From Candidatus Gastranaerophilales bacterium (GTDB taxonomy: Bacteria > Cyanobacteriota > Vampirovibrionia > Gastranaerophilales > Gastranaerophilaceae), in the NCBI GenBank assembly GCA_900766355.1, contig CAAFVD010000094.1:40782-104781 (forward strand): a DNA stretch of 64,000 nt. Direction: 5' to 3'. A program made the position numbers and the translations under genes. This document shows positions 54,894 to 63,328 of this stretch, in pieces (position 1 is the stretch's first letter; every line of letters begins with the position of its first letter). The notes beneath the pieces are model-generated. The model was not told where the DNA came from. It did no database searches and saw only the letters and a list, made by a program, of their open reading frames with translations.

Positions 54894-56078
54894 TTATTTA
54901 CTCGAATACTTTAATAATCTATCCATAGCTTCTGTAGTTGCTTTTTTACTACCAAAAGAAGTTAGTCTAAAATATCCTTCTCCGTTGTTTCCAAATCCAG
55001 AACCTGGAGTTCCAACAACTTGAATATTATTTAATAAATAATCAAAGAACTCCCAAGATGTCATACCGTTTGGACATTTTAACCAAATATAAGGAGAATT
55101 TGTTCCACCTGTGTACCAAATCCCCAATTTATCAAGAGTATTAGTTATAATTTTTGCATTTTCTTTGTAGTAATTAATGTTTTCCATTATTTCTTTTTGA
55201 CCATTTTCGGTAAATATAGCTGCAGCACCTTTTTGTACAACATAAGGAACTCCGTTAAATTTTGTGGTTTGTCGTCTTAGCCACATTTTATTAATCATTG
55301 TGTCCTCAAAAACAAGTTCTTTAGGAACAACAGTATAACCACATCTTGTACCAGTAAATCCTGCTGTTTTAGAGAATGAACAAAATTCAATCGCACATTT
55401 TTTAGCACCTTCGATTTCAAAAATACTTCTTGGTAGATTATTGTCAGAAATGAAAGCCTCGTATGCTGAATCAAATAAAATGATTGAATTGTATTCAAGA
55501 GCAAAATCTACCCATTTTTTTAGTTGTTCTTTGTTATAACAAGCCCCAGTCGGATTGTTTGGTGAACATAAATAAATTATGTCTGCTTTATCTTTTTCTG
55601 TTGGTAGAGGTAAGAAACCATTACTTTCGTTAGATTCAAGATATTTAATTTTTCTACCAGCCATAATGTTTGTATCAACATAAACTGGATATACAGGGTC
55701 TTGTACAAGGACTGTATTGTCAATATCAAACAAGTCCAAAATATTACCTAAATCACTTTTAGCACCATCACTAATAAAGATTTCATCGGTATCTAGAGCT
55801 ACTTTTCTTTTTGCGTAGTATTCTTTTATAGGTGATTTTAAAAATTCATAACCTTGTTCTGGTCCATATCCATGAAAGGAATCTTGTATGCCCATTTCTA
55901 GAGTTGCTCTTTCCATTGCAATAACAACGTCTTTACACAAAGGAAGTGTAACATCGCCAATACCTAATTTAATAATATGTTTTTCGGGATTAGCTTCGCT
56001 ATATGCTTTAACTTTATTTGCGATAGTAGAAAATAAATAACTTGGTTCTAATTTTAGATAGTTTTTGTTGATTTTCAT
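54894..56078 (-). CDS. dapL: LL-diaminopimelate aminotransferase
   Basis: A 394-residue fold-type I PLP enzyme converting tetrahydrodipicolinate directly to LL-diaminopimelate for lysine and peptidoglycan. The ATG at 56078 has a GAGGG ribosome site. DGAKSDLGNI, YLCSPNNPTGA, FDSAYEAFI and the PLP lysine in CSFSKTAGFTGTRCGY are as in plant, cyanobacterial and chlamydial DapL. Confidence 0.95.
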   Translation of the reverse strand: MKINKNYLKLEPSYLFSTIANKVKAYSEANPEKHIIKLGIGDVTLPLCKDVVIAMERATLEMGIQDSFHGYGPEQGYEFLKSPIKEYYAKRKVALDTDEIFISDGAKSDLGNILDLFDIDNTVLVQDPVYPVYVDTNIMAGRKIKYLESNESNGFLPLPTEKDKADIIYLCSPNNPTGACYNKEQLKKWVDFALEYNSIILFDSAYEAFISDNNLPRSIFEIEGAKKCAIEFCSFSKTAGFTGTRCGYTVVPKELVFEDTMINKMWLRRQTTKFNGVPYVVQKGAAAIFTENGQKEIMENINYYKENAKIITNTLDKLGIWYTGGTNSPYIWLKCPNGMTSWEFFDYLLNNIQVVGTPGSGFGNNGEGYFRLTSFGSKKATTEAMDRLLKYSSK

Positions 56079-56146
56079 TTTGTCACCCTCTAGTAAAATA
56101 TTAAACACTTGAATATTATACAATAAAGAGTTTATTTGTTACTTAT

Positions 56147-56437
56147 TTATTTCAACAAAAAAGAAGAATTGCCAAGTCCCATAGGTGAAACAAATTTTTC
56201 AACAGAGTTTGAGGAAACAATCCAATTAATTTTTCCAGTTGGGTGGTTGATATAATGTTCTGTCGATACTAATACTGAAATTCTGCACGCATCAATAATA
56301 TTCATTTCTGCAATATCAACTGTCATGAATTCACTTTCAGGACGTGACATGTACTCCTTTAGAGAGTTGAGAATTTTATTAGGTTCTGAATCTTTCAACT
56401 TAATTGTTGAAGGGTTTTGACTTAATAGTTTTAGCAT
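56147..56437 (-). CDS. Unknown 96-aa protein, STAS-like
   Basis: A small protein with a GAGGAA ribosome site. The pattern (beta strand TVDIAEMNIIDACRISVLVS, then a helix, then INWIVSSNSVEKFVSPMGLGNSS) resembles STAS-type single-domain proteins, but the similarity is weak. It is 24 bases after dapL's upstream end on the same strand and is probably transcribed with dapL. Confidence 0.6.
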   Translation of the reverse strand: MLKLLSQNPSTIKLKDSEPNKILNSLKEYMSRPESEFMTVDIAEMNIIDACRISVLVSTEHYINHPTGKINWIVSSNSVEKFVSPMGLGNSSFLLK

Positions 56438-56571
56438 CTGTTTTCCTCTATGTAGTATTTATCGGCAAATTATAAAAATTATTTGATAAGAATTATTAAA
56501 GATAATACATTTGTATGACATTTGGTGTATAATACTCTGGTAGAGGGTAAAGCAAGTATTGAGAGGTAAGT

Positions 56572-57543
56572 ATGCCTGTATTGGATATGAATAAATTGGC
56601 AAGTGAAGTTTTTGATATTGAGGCAAAAGCAATTCTAAAGCTCAAAGATTCTTTGGGTATAGAGTTTGATAAGGCTATTGATATTTTGTACAATACAAAA
56701 GGTAAAGTTATTATTACTGGTATGGGAAAATCAGGTCTTATTGGTAAAAAAATTGCAGCTACTTTGACTTCTACAGGTACACCTTCTTACTTTTTACACC
56801 CTGCCGAAAGTACTCATGGGGACTCAGGTATTATAACAAGAGATGATGTTGTGATTGCTATTTCAAATAGCGGTGAAACTCAAGAGTTGTTAAATCTTTT
56901 ACCTTTGATTAAAAGATTCGGAGTTCAAATAATTTCAATGACTGGTAATATGGAGTCAACATTGGCAAAAGCTGGTAATGTTGTTTTGAATATTGCGGTT
57001 GAAAAAGAGGCTTGCCCTCTAGGTAAAGCTCCAACGGCTAGTACAACTGCAACATTAGCAATGGGTGATGCTCTTGCCGTTTGTTTGCTTAAAAAACGTG
57101 GCTTTACAGAAGAAGATTTCTTGATATATCATCCAGGAGGAGCTTTGGGCAAAGGTATTAAGTTCCATGTTGAAGATTTGATGTTAAAAGAAAACTTACC
57201 TATTGCCGATGAAAATATGCTGTTTACGGATTTGATAAAACTAATCTCTGAGCATAAACTCGGTATGGCAATAATTATTGATGATGCAGGACGATTGTCA
57301 GGGATTCTAACAGACGGAGATATTAGACGTGTTGTTGTAAAATATAGCTCTGATATTACACATTTAAAAGCAAAAGAAGTTATGACGATTAATCCTAAAA
57401 CTGTTGCTCAACAAGATTTTGCTGCAAGTGCGCTACATTTAATGGAAAAATATTCAATTACGGCCTTGGCTGTTGTAGATGATGATAACAAGCCTATTGG
57501 AGTTGTACATATTCATGATTTATTGAAGGCTGGAGTGGTTTAA
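56572..57543 (+). CDS. kdsD: Arabinose-5-phosphate isomerase
   Basis: A 323-residue KpsF/GutQ protein making arabinose-5-phosphate for Kdo. The SIS domain (about 40-180) has VIITGMGKSGLIGKKIAATLTSTGT and AISNSGETQELL, and a pair of CBS domains follows (about 205-320). Start ATG with GAGAGG upstream. It is adjacent to kdsC. Confidence 0.94.
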   Translation: MPVLDMNKLASEVFDIEAKAILKLKDSLGIEFDKAIDILYNTKGKVIITGMGKSGLIGKKIAATLTSTGTPSYFLHPAESTHGDSGIITRDDVVIAISNSGETQELLNLLPLIKRFGVQIISMTGNMESTLAKAGNVVLNIAVEKEACPLGKAPTASTTATLAMGDALAVCLLKKRGFTEEDFLIYHPGGALGKGIKFHVEDLMLKENLPIADENMLFTDLIKLISEHKLGMAIIIDDAGRLSGILTDGDIRRVVVKYSSDITHLKAKEVMTINPKTVAQQDFAASALHLMEKYSITALAVVDDDNKPIGVVHIHDLLKAGVV

Positions 57544-57545
57544 TT

Positions 57546-58076
57546 ATGGATTTATCAGAAATAAAAGTTTTAGCATTAGATGTTGATGGCGTTTTGACAG
57601 ATGGAAGTTTAACTTTTTCTCAAAATGGAGAGGAGTTAAAAACTTTTAATGCAAAAGATGGTCAAGGGATTGTTTGTTTAAATAAGGCTGGCTTTATTAC
57701 TGTAATTATTACTGCTCGTAAAAATGGTACAGTAGAACATAGGGCTAAAAATTTGGGTATTAAAGAATTGCATCAAGGTGTAAAATTCAAGCTTCCAGTA
57801 TTAGAACAAATCTTGGGAAAATACAACTTAACTTTTGATAATGTTGCGTACATGGGTGATGATTTACCTGATGTCTGTATTTTAGAAAAAGTTGGTTTGT
57901 CCTGTTGTCCAAATGATGCAGTACAAGAAGTTCAAAAAGTGTGCAAGTTCAAATCAAAATACAGTGGTGGTAGAGGTGCAGTAAGAGAAGTTTGTGACGC
58001 TATTTTAAGAGGTCATAACATAGAGCCTCTTGATATCGTAAAAAAATCACAACAAGAAGCTTTAAAACAAGGTTAA
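57546..58076 (+). CDS. kdsC: Kdo-8-phosphate phosphatase
   Basis: A 176-residue C0-type HAD phosphatase without cap: LDVDGVLTDGSL motif I, ITAR motif II, Lys in GVKFKLPV and YMGDDLPDVCIL motif III. It dephosphorylates Kdo-8-phosphate. It lies 2 bases after kdsD, so the pair makes two steps of Kdo synthesis, evidence for lipopolysaccharide and an outer membrane. It overlaps rnhB tail-to-tail by 15 bases. Confidence 0.92.
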   Translation: MDLSEIKVLALDVDGVLTDGSLTFSQNGEELKTFNAKDGQGIVCLNKAGFITVIITARKNGTVEHRAKNLGIKELHQGVKFKLPVLEQILGKYNLTFDNVAYMGDDLPDVCILEKVGLSCCPNDAVQEVQKVCKFKSKYSGGRGAVREVCDAILRGHNIEPLDIVKKSQQEALKQG

Positions 58077-58706
58077 TTGTCTTTCAAAATGTTTTTTTAA
58101 AAAAGATTTTCTGTGGTATTTTGTTAAACCAAATTTGTCTATAGCATCAAGATGCTGTTTTGTTAGATAGCCAGCATTTTGTTTCCAGTTGTATTCTGGA
58201 AATTCTTCATCAAGCTTTTGCATATATCTATCACGAGTTACTTTTGCTAATATGCTTGCAGCAGCTATCGAGGCTGATTTACTATCGCCTTTTATAATAA
58301 ATTTTTGTGGGTATGAAAAATCTCTTATTAGTTTATTTCCATCAACCAATACAAGTAAATTTTCTTTTTTTATTTCTTTAATAACACTTTCGCAGGCAAG
58401 TTTCATAGCTTTGAGTGAGCAAGCTAAAATATTATATTTTTCGATATCTTCCACTTCTATACATATGGTTTTGTTTATTGTTTCATTTAGTACAAAATCA
58501 TAAAGATATTCTCTTTTTTTAGCTGAAAGTTTTTTAGAATCATTAAGCATAGATAATTTGTCTAGTATTTTATTATTGATTTTGGGAAAATATACGGCAC
58601 TAGCAAATACTCCTCCAGCTGCAGGCCCTCTTCCTGCTTCATCAGTACCGATGATTGTGGTGTCGAAAGTTGTATCAAATTTAAATAAGGATTTAGAATT
58701 TTCCAT
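58062..58706 (-). CDS. rnhB: Ribonuclease HII
   Basis: A 214-residue RNase HII. The acidic residues in GTDEAGRGPAAGGVFASA, LVDGNK and the GDSKSASIAAASILAKVTRDRYM segment are canonical. The C-terminus is QHLDAIDKFGLTKYHRKSFL. It removes ribonucleotides from DNA. The ribosome site is weak. Confidence 0.95.
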   Translation of the reverse strand: MENSKSLFKFDTTFDTTIIGTDEAGRGPAAGGVFASAVYFPKINNKILDKLSMLNDSKKLSAKKREYLYDFVLNETINKTICIEVEDIEKYNILACSLKAMKLACESVIKEIKKENLLVLVDGNKLIRDFSYPQKFIIKGDSKSASIAAASILAKVTRDRYMQKLDEEFPEYNWKQNAGYLTKQHLDAIDKFGLTKYHRKSFLKKHFERQLTLF

Positions 58707-58753
58707 AAATAAAGTCTATCACAAATTAGGGTTAATATTTCGTTACAAAAAGT

Positions 58754-58783
58754 CAATTTTTCAGATAAAAATGACTTTATATA
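58754..58783 (+). promoter_or_regulatory. Bipartite promoter-like element (paralogue A)
   Basis: GTCAATT (CAATT at 58754-58758), 15 nt, ACTTTATATA (58774-58783), both boxes perfect. It lies 33 nt before the ATG. Confidence 0.68.
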
Positions 58784-58816
58784 TATGAAGGTTAATTATA
58801 TTGAAAGGTTATACTT

Positions 58817-59800
58817 ATGGGAATAGGTAGCATTGGTGGAAGTTATTTAAACTTTACTTTAGGAACAGGTAATGAAGATATTGCTAATATGATAATTCAT
58901 CAGGTTCGCAATCGTAAGTCAAATGGACAAAATTATCTAAAAGCTCTGTATACTGGTACCAAAAAAGGTATTGGATATTCTCATAAAAAATCTATAAAAA
59001 ATGGTGGGTTCTTAAAATCTTTAAAAAAAGGTTTCGGAGAAATTCCTAACGGTTGGAAAAACGGAAAAGGATTCATTGGAAAACCTTGGGGTGCTATAAA
59101 AGGTCTGGGCAAAGCCATGCCAGCATTGTTTGCATTTATAACAATCGCAAGTGAAATCCCAAATGTTTATAAAGCCGTAAAAGAAAAAGGTGTAGTACAA
59201 GGTTTGAAAGAAACTGGTAAAACCGCAGCTCGCTTGACAACAGGTGCGTTGTTTGCAGCTTTGGGTACGGCTATATTATCCCCAATTCCAGTTGTAGGCT
59301 CTATTGCAGGAGGTATGCTTGGTTATTCTCTTGGAGATTGGTTAGCTTCAAAGGTTGTTGGTAAGTCTTATTCTGAACAAGTAGCAGAGCAGCCAGATAA
59401 ACAAAATGAAGTACCAAAAGAAACAAACCAACCTACGACAGTAGGTGATGCTGGTGTTATAGGAGCACCATCAACTGTAGGTGGTGGGTATGTTCAGTAT
59501 CCATCAATAGATATAAACGACTTTGGTCCACATAGACCTTATGCAAATATATTCTTTAATAATCCGGCTGCGTATGCTGATATGGGATTTAGAATGCCTA
59601 ATCAAGAAGGACTTCCTGGTTATACTGTAGCATCAGGCATGTATCCAATGATGATGGGTGGAGTTAATAATTCTAGTGGAAACTTGTTAGAGCAAAATGG
59701 TGGTAATTTGTTAACACCAACAGGAACTCAAAATGCTTATACAAAATCTCAAAATCATAAAACTCAACAAGGTTCAAAATTGAATTTAGTTTCAGAATAA
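58817..59800 (+). CDS. Glycine-zipper protein, paralogue A
   Basis: A 327-residue protein. It begins MGIGSIGGSYLNFTLG, has a basic amphipathic region (HKKSIKNGGFLKSLKKGFG), then two hydrophobic segments; the second, GSIAGGMLGYSLG, is a G-x3-G-x3-G-x3-G glycine zipper. The tail is polar, Pro/Gly/Asn-rich. No signal peptide, no catalytic motif. It is paralogous to the next gene (shared NGGF, ALGKA/GLGKAMPALFA, E-I/L-PN-V/L-Y and zipper positions). GAAAGG ribosome site and own terminator. Possibly membrane-inserting; family unknown. Confidence 0.75.
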   Translation: MGIGSIGGSYLNFTLGTGNEDIANMIIHQVRNRKSNGQNYLKALYTGTKKGIGYSHKKSIKNGGFLKSLKKGFGEIPNGWKNGKGFIGKPWGAIKGLGKAMPALFAFITIASEIPNVYKAVKEKGVVQGLKETGKTAARLTTGALFAALGTAILSPIPVVGSIAGGMLGYSLGDWLASKVVGKSYSEQVAEQPDKQNEVPKETNQPTTVGDAGVIGAPSTVGGGYVQYPSIDINDFGPHRPYANIFFNNPAAYADMGFRMPNQEGLPGYTVASGMYPMMMGGVNNSSGNLLEQNGGNLLTPTGTQNAYTKSQNHKTQQGSKLNLVSE

Positions 59801-59803
59801 AAT

Positions 59804-59838
59804 AAAAACGGTTAAAGTTTTTGCTTTGACCGTTTTTA
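59804..59838 (+). terminator. Terminator after paralogue A
   Basis: AAAACGGTTAAAG pairs with CTTTGACCGTTTTT, followed by AG and AT-rich sequence. Confidence 0.85.
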
Positions 59839-59871
59839 GTAACGAATTTGTAACAATGGATTTATATAAGT

Positions 59872-59901
59872 CAATTATTCTAAATAGAAGAACTTTATAT
59901 A
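59872..59901 (+). promoter_or_regulatory. Bipartite promoter-like element (paralogue B)
   Basis: GTCAATT (CAATT at 59872-59876), 15 nt, ACTTTATATA (59892-59901), both boxes perfect, 28 nt before the ATG. Confidence 0.68.
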
Positions 59902-59929
59902 TATAAGGTTAGGTTATATAGGAATATTT

Positions 59930-60622
59930 ATGACAAGCATAAGAACAGTAGGTAGTGCTTATTGTGATTTTGTATTCGGCAGTAGTGCAGGTGCAATGGC
60001 TGAATCTATTACAAAATATGCAAAGAACGGTAATTGTTTTCGGTATGGTTTGCCAGAAGGTCTTTATCGAGGAATTGTTCAGGGTGCAAAAGATTCCTAT
60101 AATTTTACCAAAACTAACGGGGGATTTTTTACCTCAATGTGGAAAAACCTGCAAGCAGTACCTAAAGAATGGAGTAAGGCAAAAATTGTAGGAGCTTCGG
60201 GAACAAAGAATTTCTTTAGGCAATCTTTTGCAGCGATGAAGGCATTAGGTAAAGCTGCGCCTGCACTTTTTGCAATATATGGTTTAGCAACAGAGTTGCC
60301 AAATCTTTATCGAGCAACAAGGTATGGTGGTGTGATGTGTGGTCTAAAAGAATTTGGTAAAACAATGACTAAACTTACATTTGGAGCTTTGGTGGGTGCT
60401 TTTGGAGGTATGTTGTTGCCGATAATTGGTAATACTTATGGTTTTGCCTTAGGTAATATTATAGGAGATGAAGTTGGCAACTATATAGGTGGTGAAGTTG
60501 GAGGCTGGGTTTCTAGCAAAGCTATGGGAGGTACATATACTGCTCAATATAAAAAACAATTAGTTGAGTCGTCTGTAGATAGTGATAATTTACAGAAAAA
60601 TAAACTAAATATTGGGGGATAA
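59930..60622 (+). CDS. Glycine-zipper protein, paralogue B
   Basis: A 230-residue paralogue of the preceding protein, lacking its polar tail. After RTVGSAYCDFVFG come a basic helical region (NGGFFTSMWKNLQAVPKEW), a hydrophobic segment (ALGKAAPALFAIYGLATELPNLY) and a zipper GNIIGDEVGNYIGGEVG with five Gly at four-residue spacing. Such zippers pack helices in membranes and occur in pore-forming and toxin-like proteins. AGGAAT ribosome site. Function unknown. Confidence 0.75.
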   Translation: MTSIRTVGSAYCDFVFGSSAGAMAESITKYAKNGNCFRYGLPEGLYRGIVQGAKDSYNFTKTNGGFFTSMWKNLQAVPKEWSKAKIVGASGTKNFFRQSFAAMKALGKAAPALFAIYGLATELPNLYRATRYGGVMCGLKEFGKTMTKLTFGALVGAFGGMLLPIIGNTYGFALGNIIGDEVGNYIGGEVGGWVSSKAMGGTYTAQYKKQLVESSVDSDNLQKNKLNIGG

Positions 60623-60627
60623 TATAT

Positions 60628-60705
60628 ATGGTATATACGATTTTAGCAATTCTTCATATTTCAAATAAAAAAGGCAATTTTCAAAAAGAAAAATACTTTA
60701 TATAA
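60628..60705 (+). CDS. Possible 25-aa small ORF
   Basis: ATG with a strong GGGGGA ribosome site placed in the end of paralogue B; the product begins MVYTILAILHIS and ends basic. It overlaps the promoter element at 60675-60704. It may be chance. Confidence 0.3.
   Translation: MVYTILAILHISNKKGNFQKEKYFI
60675..60704 (+). promoter_or_regulatory. Bipartite promoter-like element of short unit
   Basis: GGCAATT (CAATT at 60675-60679), 15 nt, ACTTTATATA (60695-60704), both boxes perfect, with no long gene downstream; a terminator follows at 60858. Confidence 0.65.
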
Positions 60706-60857
60706 GAGTAAGACATAAGTAAGTTGGATTTCAAAAAAAAGTTAATAGTTGGGGATTTTAACAATACACAAAACAGTTTAGATACTATCATTAAACAAGT
60801 TTTGTAAAAACAGATTTCTTTTTATACTCTCTCTTAATATCCTCGTGTTTATTTAAT

Positions 60858-60886
60858 GTTGCCGTTCACTAAATGGCAACTTTTTC
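60858..60886 (+). terminator. Terminator of short unit
   Basis: GTTGCC pairs with GGCAAC across GTTCACTAAAT, followed by TTTTTC. Confidence 0.8.
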
Positions 60887-61042
60887 TTTTGTGTAGTGCT
60901 GTTTTGTGGGTAAATCGCTGTAAAGTTTGATAAAAATGTTTGTTAATTTTCGCCCCGATTTCGCCCTTGTTTTATATTTTAATATTTAGGTTAGCTCTTT
61001 GTTATTCTTATTAATTTTTATTTACTCCTATATTATTTTACA

Positions 61043-61075
61043 CAAAAAAAGAACCCAATCAAAATGATTGAGTTC
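61043..61075 (-). terminator. Terminator of the phage gene cluster
   Basis: Minus-strand GAACTCAATCA / TGATTGGGTTC stem followed by seven T. Confidence 0.9.
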
Positions 61076-61109
61076 GGAAGAAAGGTGTACAAAATGAATA
61101 GAAAGGTAG

Positions 61110-61598
61110 TTATAATTTTTTAGAATACCATTCAACTTTGTTTCTGATAAAGTCGCCGATATCTTGTTTTTTTATTTGAGGATAAGGTGGAAGATACACA
61201 ATATCAATCTTGCCTGCAGAAGTTGTTTTAGGATTCTTTAAACCAAATTCATAATGTGTCATTATATGGTCACTATCTATTTTTATTCCATATTTCTTTG
61301 CGAGTTTTGCAACAAAAGAAAATAGAGCTTCACATTGGACCTTTGTTACAGGATAAGAGCCTATTTTTGAAACAGAGGTAAACCCATACATACCACATAG
61401 AGCAATTCCGATAGCGCCAGTGTTCCCACCTCCTGTATGCGCAGCATATTTGCCGTCATTACAGTTCTCGTTATCTTCAGGTTTATAGATTCCATAGTTA
61501 GTTCTTCCGTTTTTATCTATAAGATAATGATAGTGCTTCAAATCTGTAGAATTTGGGGTATAAGCACCTGCAGTCCAATGAATAATAATTTTCTTCAT
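61110..61598 (-). CDS. N-acetylmuramoyl-L-alanine amidase, phage endolysin
   Basis: A 162-residue amidase_2-type enzyme cleaving peptidoglycan. The N-terminal IIIHWTAGAYTPN supplies one zinc His, HYHYLIDKNG another, and DHIMTHYEFGLKNPKTTSAGKID the conserved His/Lys; AAHTGGGNTGAIGIALCGMYG is the core strand. No signal peptide. It is 14 bases after the terminase and is the last gene before a terminator. Confidence 0.9.
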   Translation of the reverse strand: MKKIIIHWTAGAYTPNSTDLKHYHYLIDKNGRTNYGIYKPEDNENCNDGKYAAHTGGGNTGAIGIALCGMYGFTSVSKIGSYPVTKVQCEALFSFVAKLAKKYGIKIDSDHIMTHYEFGLKNPKTTSAGKIDIVYLPPYPQIKKQDIGDFIRNKVEWYSKKL

Positions 61599-61612
61599 AA
61601 ATAATCTCCTTT

Positions 61613-62905
61613 TTATTTAATTCTCCAATAATATTCTGTTAAATAACTTCCTGCGTCGAAAATGTGCATTAAGAATTTCTTATCTCTGTCTTGTTTAATT
61701 TGGTGAATTGTTGGTACATCAATAATCGTTGTACCTTCTTTGAATTTCAGGTTGTATATGTTCTGCAAGAAATATTTACACCTTTTATCAACAAATAACC
61801 TGATTTTACCGTCAGCACTTCTAACTCTTGCGTTAAATGCAGCTATTCTGTTCAAAATAGGTGGATTATATTGTCTTAAATCGAATTTAAAGTTTTTGTA
61901 TCCGTTATCTTTCAACAGTTTACGCATGATTGCATAGTTGGTATATTCAGATTGTGTGCTGCGATTATCTCCTGAAGCGTCACCGTTGATAATAATTTCT
62001 TGATTTTTGTTAGGATATCTTCGCATGAACTCTTTAAAACACATTTCAGTAGTTGCGTTTTCGACAACTATTTCATCAAAGAAATAAACATTTTCATCAT
62101 CTTTATGAGCAACTAGCCACATCATAGGGTCAACATTAAAATCACATGTAAGATGTAATGGTAAAGTTTTATTATATCGAAGTTTTTTGACATTTTTATC
62201 TGAAAAACCTTTGACAATAAGCCCACTGTTATAATTACCAAATTCCCCCAGGACATTAATCCTATAATATTCTTCGTCAAAAGCGTCCTTCATTGATTCA
62301 ATGTAATGCTTAGGAAGATAAATATTGTTCGTTGTAGGTGCAATAATAAGCCTGTAATTTGATTGTTTATGTTCTATAAACCTTTCATATATCCAACCTT
62401 TATCAGGTTGAGGGTTAGTATGTCCAAACAGTCTGTATCTAAAGTTTCTCCAATCTTTGCCACGATATGTATTTCTTAAACGACCTAATAACTGTTTTAT
62501 AGTACTATCTCCGACTTGAGAAGCTTCTTCAATCTCTGCCCAATGCAGGTTTAAAGATTTGAATTTTTCAGGGTTATCAAGCTGAGAGAATAAGATTTCA
62601 GAACCGTTCTTGAATTTTATAATTTTATCTACCTTGTTGTATGAATAATGTACACCCTGTTTATAACCAAGAGCTTCTAGGTGTTCCAAATATGACACAA
62701 GCGTAGTTTTTCTAACAAGTTCATATTCTTTGGCTCCGACAAGTCCTCTACTCCCTGGGTATTTTTTAGCTAATAAAATCCCAAGCAACGAACCACACCA
62801 AGTTTTACCTGAACCATAACCACCTTGATAAATTGCAACATCTAATTCTTGATTGTGGGGGATAGACATAAACTCTATCTGTTTATCTAATAATTTATAT
62901 TCCAT
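61613..62905 (-). CDS. Phage terminase large subunit
   Basis: About 430 residues. P-loop GGYGSGKT (near 28-35), Walker B-like HWAEIEEASQ, coupling region GHTNPQPDKGW, and nuclease acidic residues in LTCDFNVDPMMW and IINGDASGDNRS place it in the PBSX-type TerL family. I prefer the ATG at 62905: the alternative TTG at 62914 lies within the hairpin at 62913-62938. No small subunit or portal gene is adjacent; instead it lies between a tail-end module and the endolysin, an unusual position. Confidence 0.9.
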   Translation of the reverse strand: MEYKLLDKQIEFMSIPHNQELDVAIYQGGYGSGKTWCGSLLGILLAKKYPGSRGLVGAKEYELVRKTTLVSYLEHLEALGYKQGVHYSYNKVDKIIKFKNGSEILFSQLDNPEKFKSLNLHWAEIEEASQVGDSTIKQLLGRLRNTYRGKDWRNFRYRLFGHTNPQPDKGWIYERFIEHKQSNYRLIIAPTTNNIYLPKHYIESMKDAFDEEYYRINVLGEFGNYNSGLIVKGFSDKNVKKLRYNKTLPLHLTCDFNVDPMMWLVAHKDDENVYFFDEIVVENATTEMCFKEFMRRYPNKNQEIIINGDASGDNRSTQSEYTNYAIMRKLLKDNGYKNFKFDLRQYNPPILNRIAAFNARVRSADGKIRLFVDKRCKYFLQNIYNLKFKEGTTIIDVPTIHQIKQDRDKKFLMHIFDAGSYLTEYYWRIK

Positions 62906-62912
62906 ATTATTC

Positions 62913-62938
62913 AAAAATGGGGATTGCTCCCCATTTTA
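62913..62938 (-). terminator. Hairpin before the terminase gene
   Basis: AAAATGGGGA pairs with TCCCCATTTT around a 4-base loop, with a T-run on the minus strand. It probably attenuates or ends transcription from the upstream phage genes. Confidence 0.75.
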
Positions 62939-62946
62939 TACTCCTC

Positions 62947-63246
62947 CTATAATACTTTTTCGATTTCATCTGCAGCTTTATTCAATTTTTCAGATAAAGC
63001 TCTTAGTGTTTCGATACCGAGTTTTGTACCTTCAATATATGCAAGTCTTTTTGTTTCGTCTTTTTCATTGGCGATTTTGCTTGCATTTTGTACCAAATCT
63101 TCGATAAGTTTGTTAGCTTTATCATCTAACTTCTCATAAGCTTTGCGCTTTAAGGTTGGAATAATTTTAGACTGAACCAAGTTTTTTAAATATGGTAAAG
63201 TCAAGCTCAAAATAAATCTGATTGTTTGTAACAATTTTTCATTCAT
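62947..63246 (-). CDS. Small helical phage protein
   Basis: A 99-residue, Lys/Glu-rich protein, predicted as amphipathic helices with no clear membrane span beyond the moderately hydrophobic N-terminus (LLQTIRFILSLTLPYL). Its place before the terminase and endolysin would fit a holin-like or virion accessory role, but this is only positional. AGGAGG-type sequence is upstream. Confidence 0.65.
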   Translation of the reverse strand: MNEKLLQTIRFILSLTLPYLKNLVQSKIIPTLKRKAYEKLDDKANKLIEDLVQNASKIANEKDETKRLAYIEGTKLGIETLRALSEKLNKAADEIEKVL

Positions 63247-63303
63247 AGTTAAACCTCCTTTATTATATGAATTTATTAAAATTTAGAAATCTATTGGTTG
63301 GTC

Positions 63304-63328
63304 AACTACCGAGGATTCCTCGGTAGTT
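63304..63328. other. Perfect hairpin overlapping a phage gene end
   Basis: AACTACCGAGGA and its exact complement around a short loop; it codes the last codons and stop of the 183-aa protein. It has no T-tract, so it may protect the mRNA 3' end rather than terminate. Confidence 0.6.

Larger units (their letters stand above)
60706..61109. other. Long intergenic unit, possible small RNA or peptide
   Basis: From the element at 60675 to the terminator at 60858-60886 a transcript of about 170 nt would be made. It contains a 27-codon TTG-started frame (60724-60807) with a protein-like KKKLIVGDFNNTQ stretch but poor ribosome site. The remaining 60887-61042 is AT-rich, with nothing I recognise before the prophage terminator. 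Confidence 0.45.
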
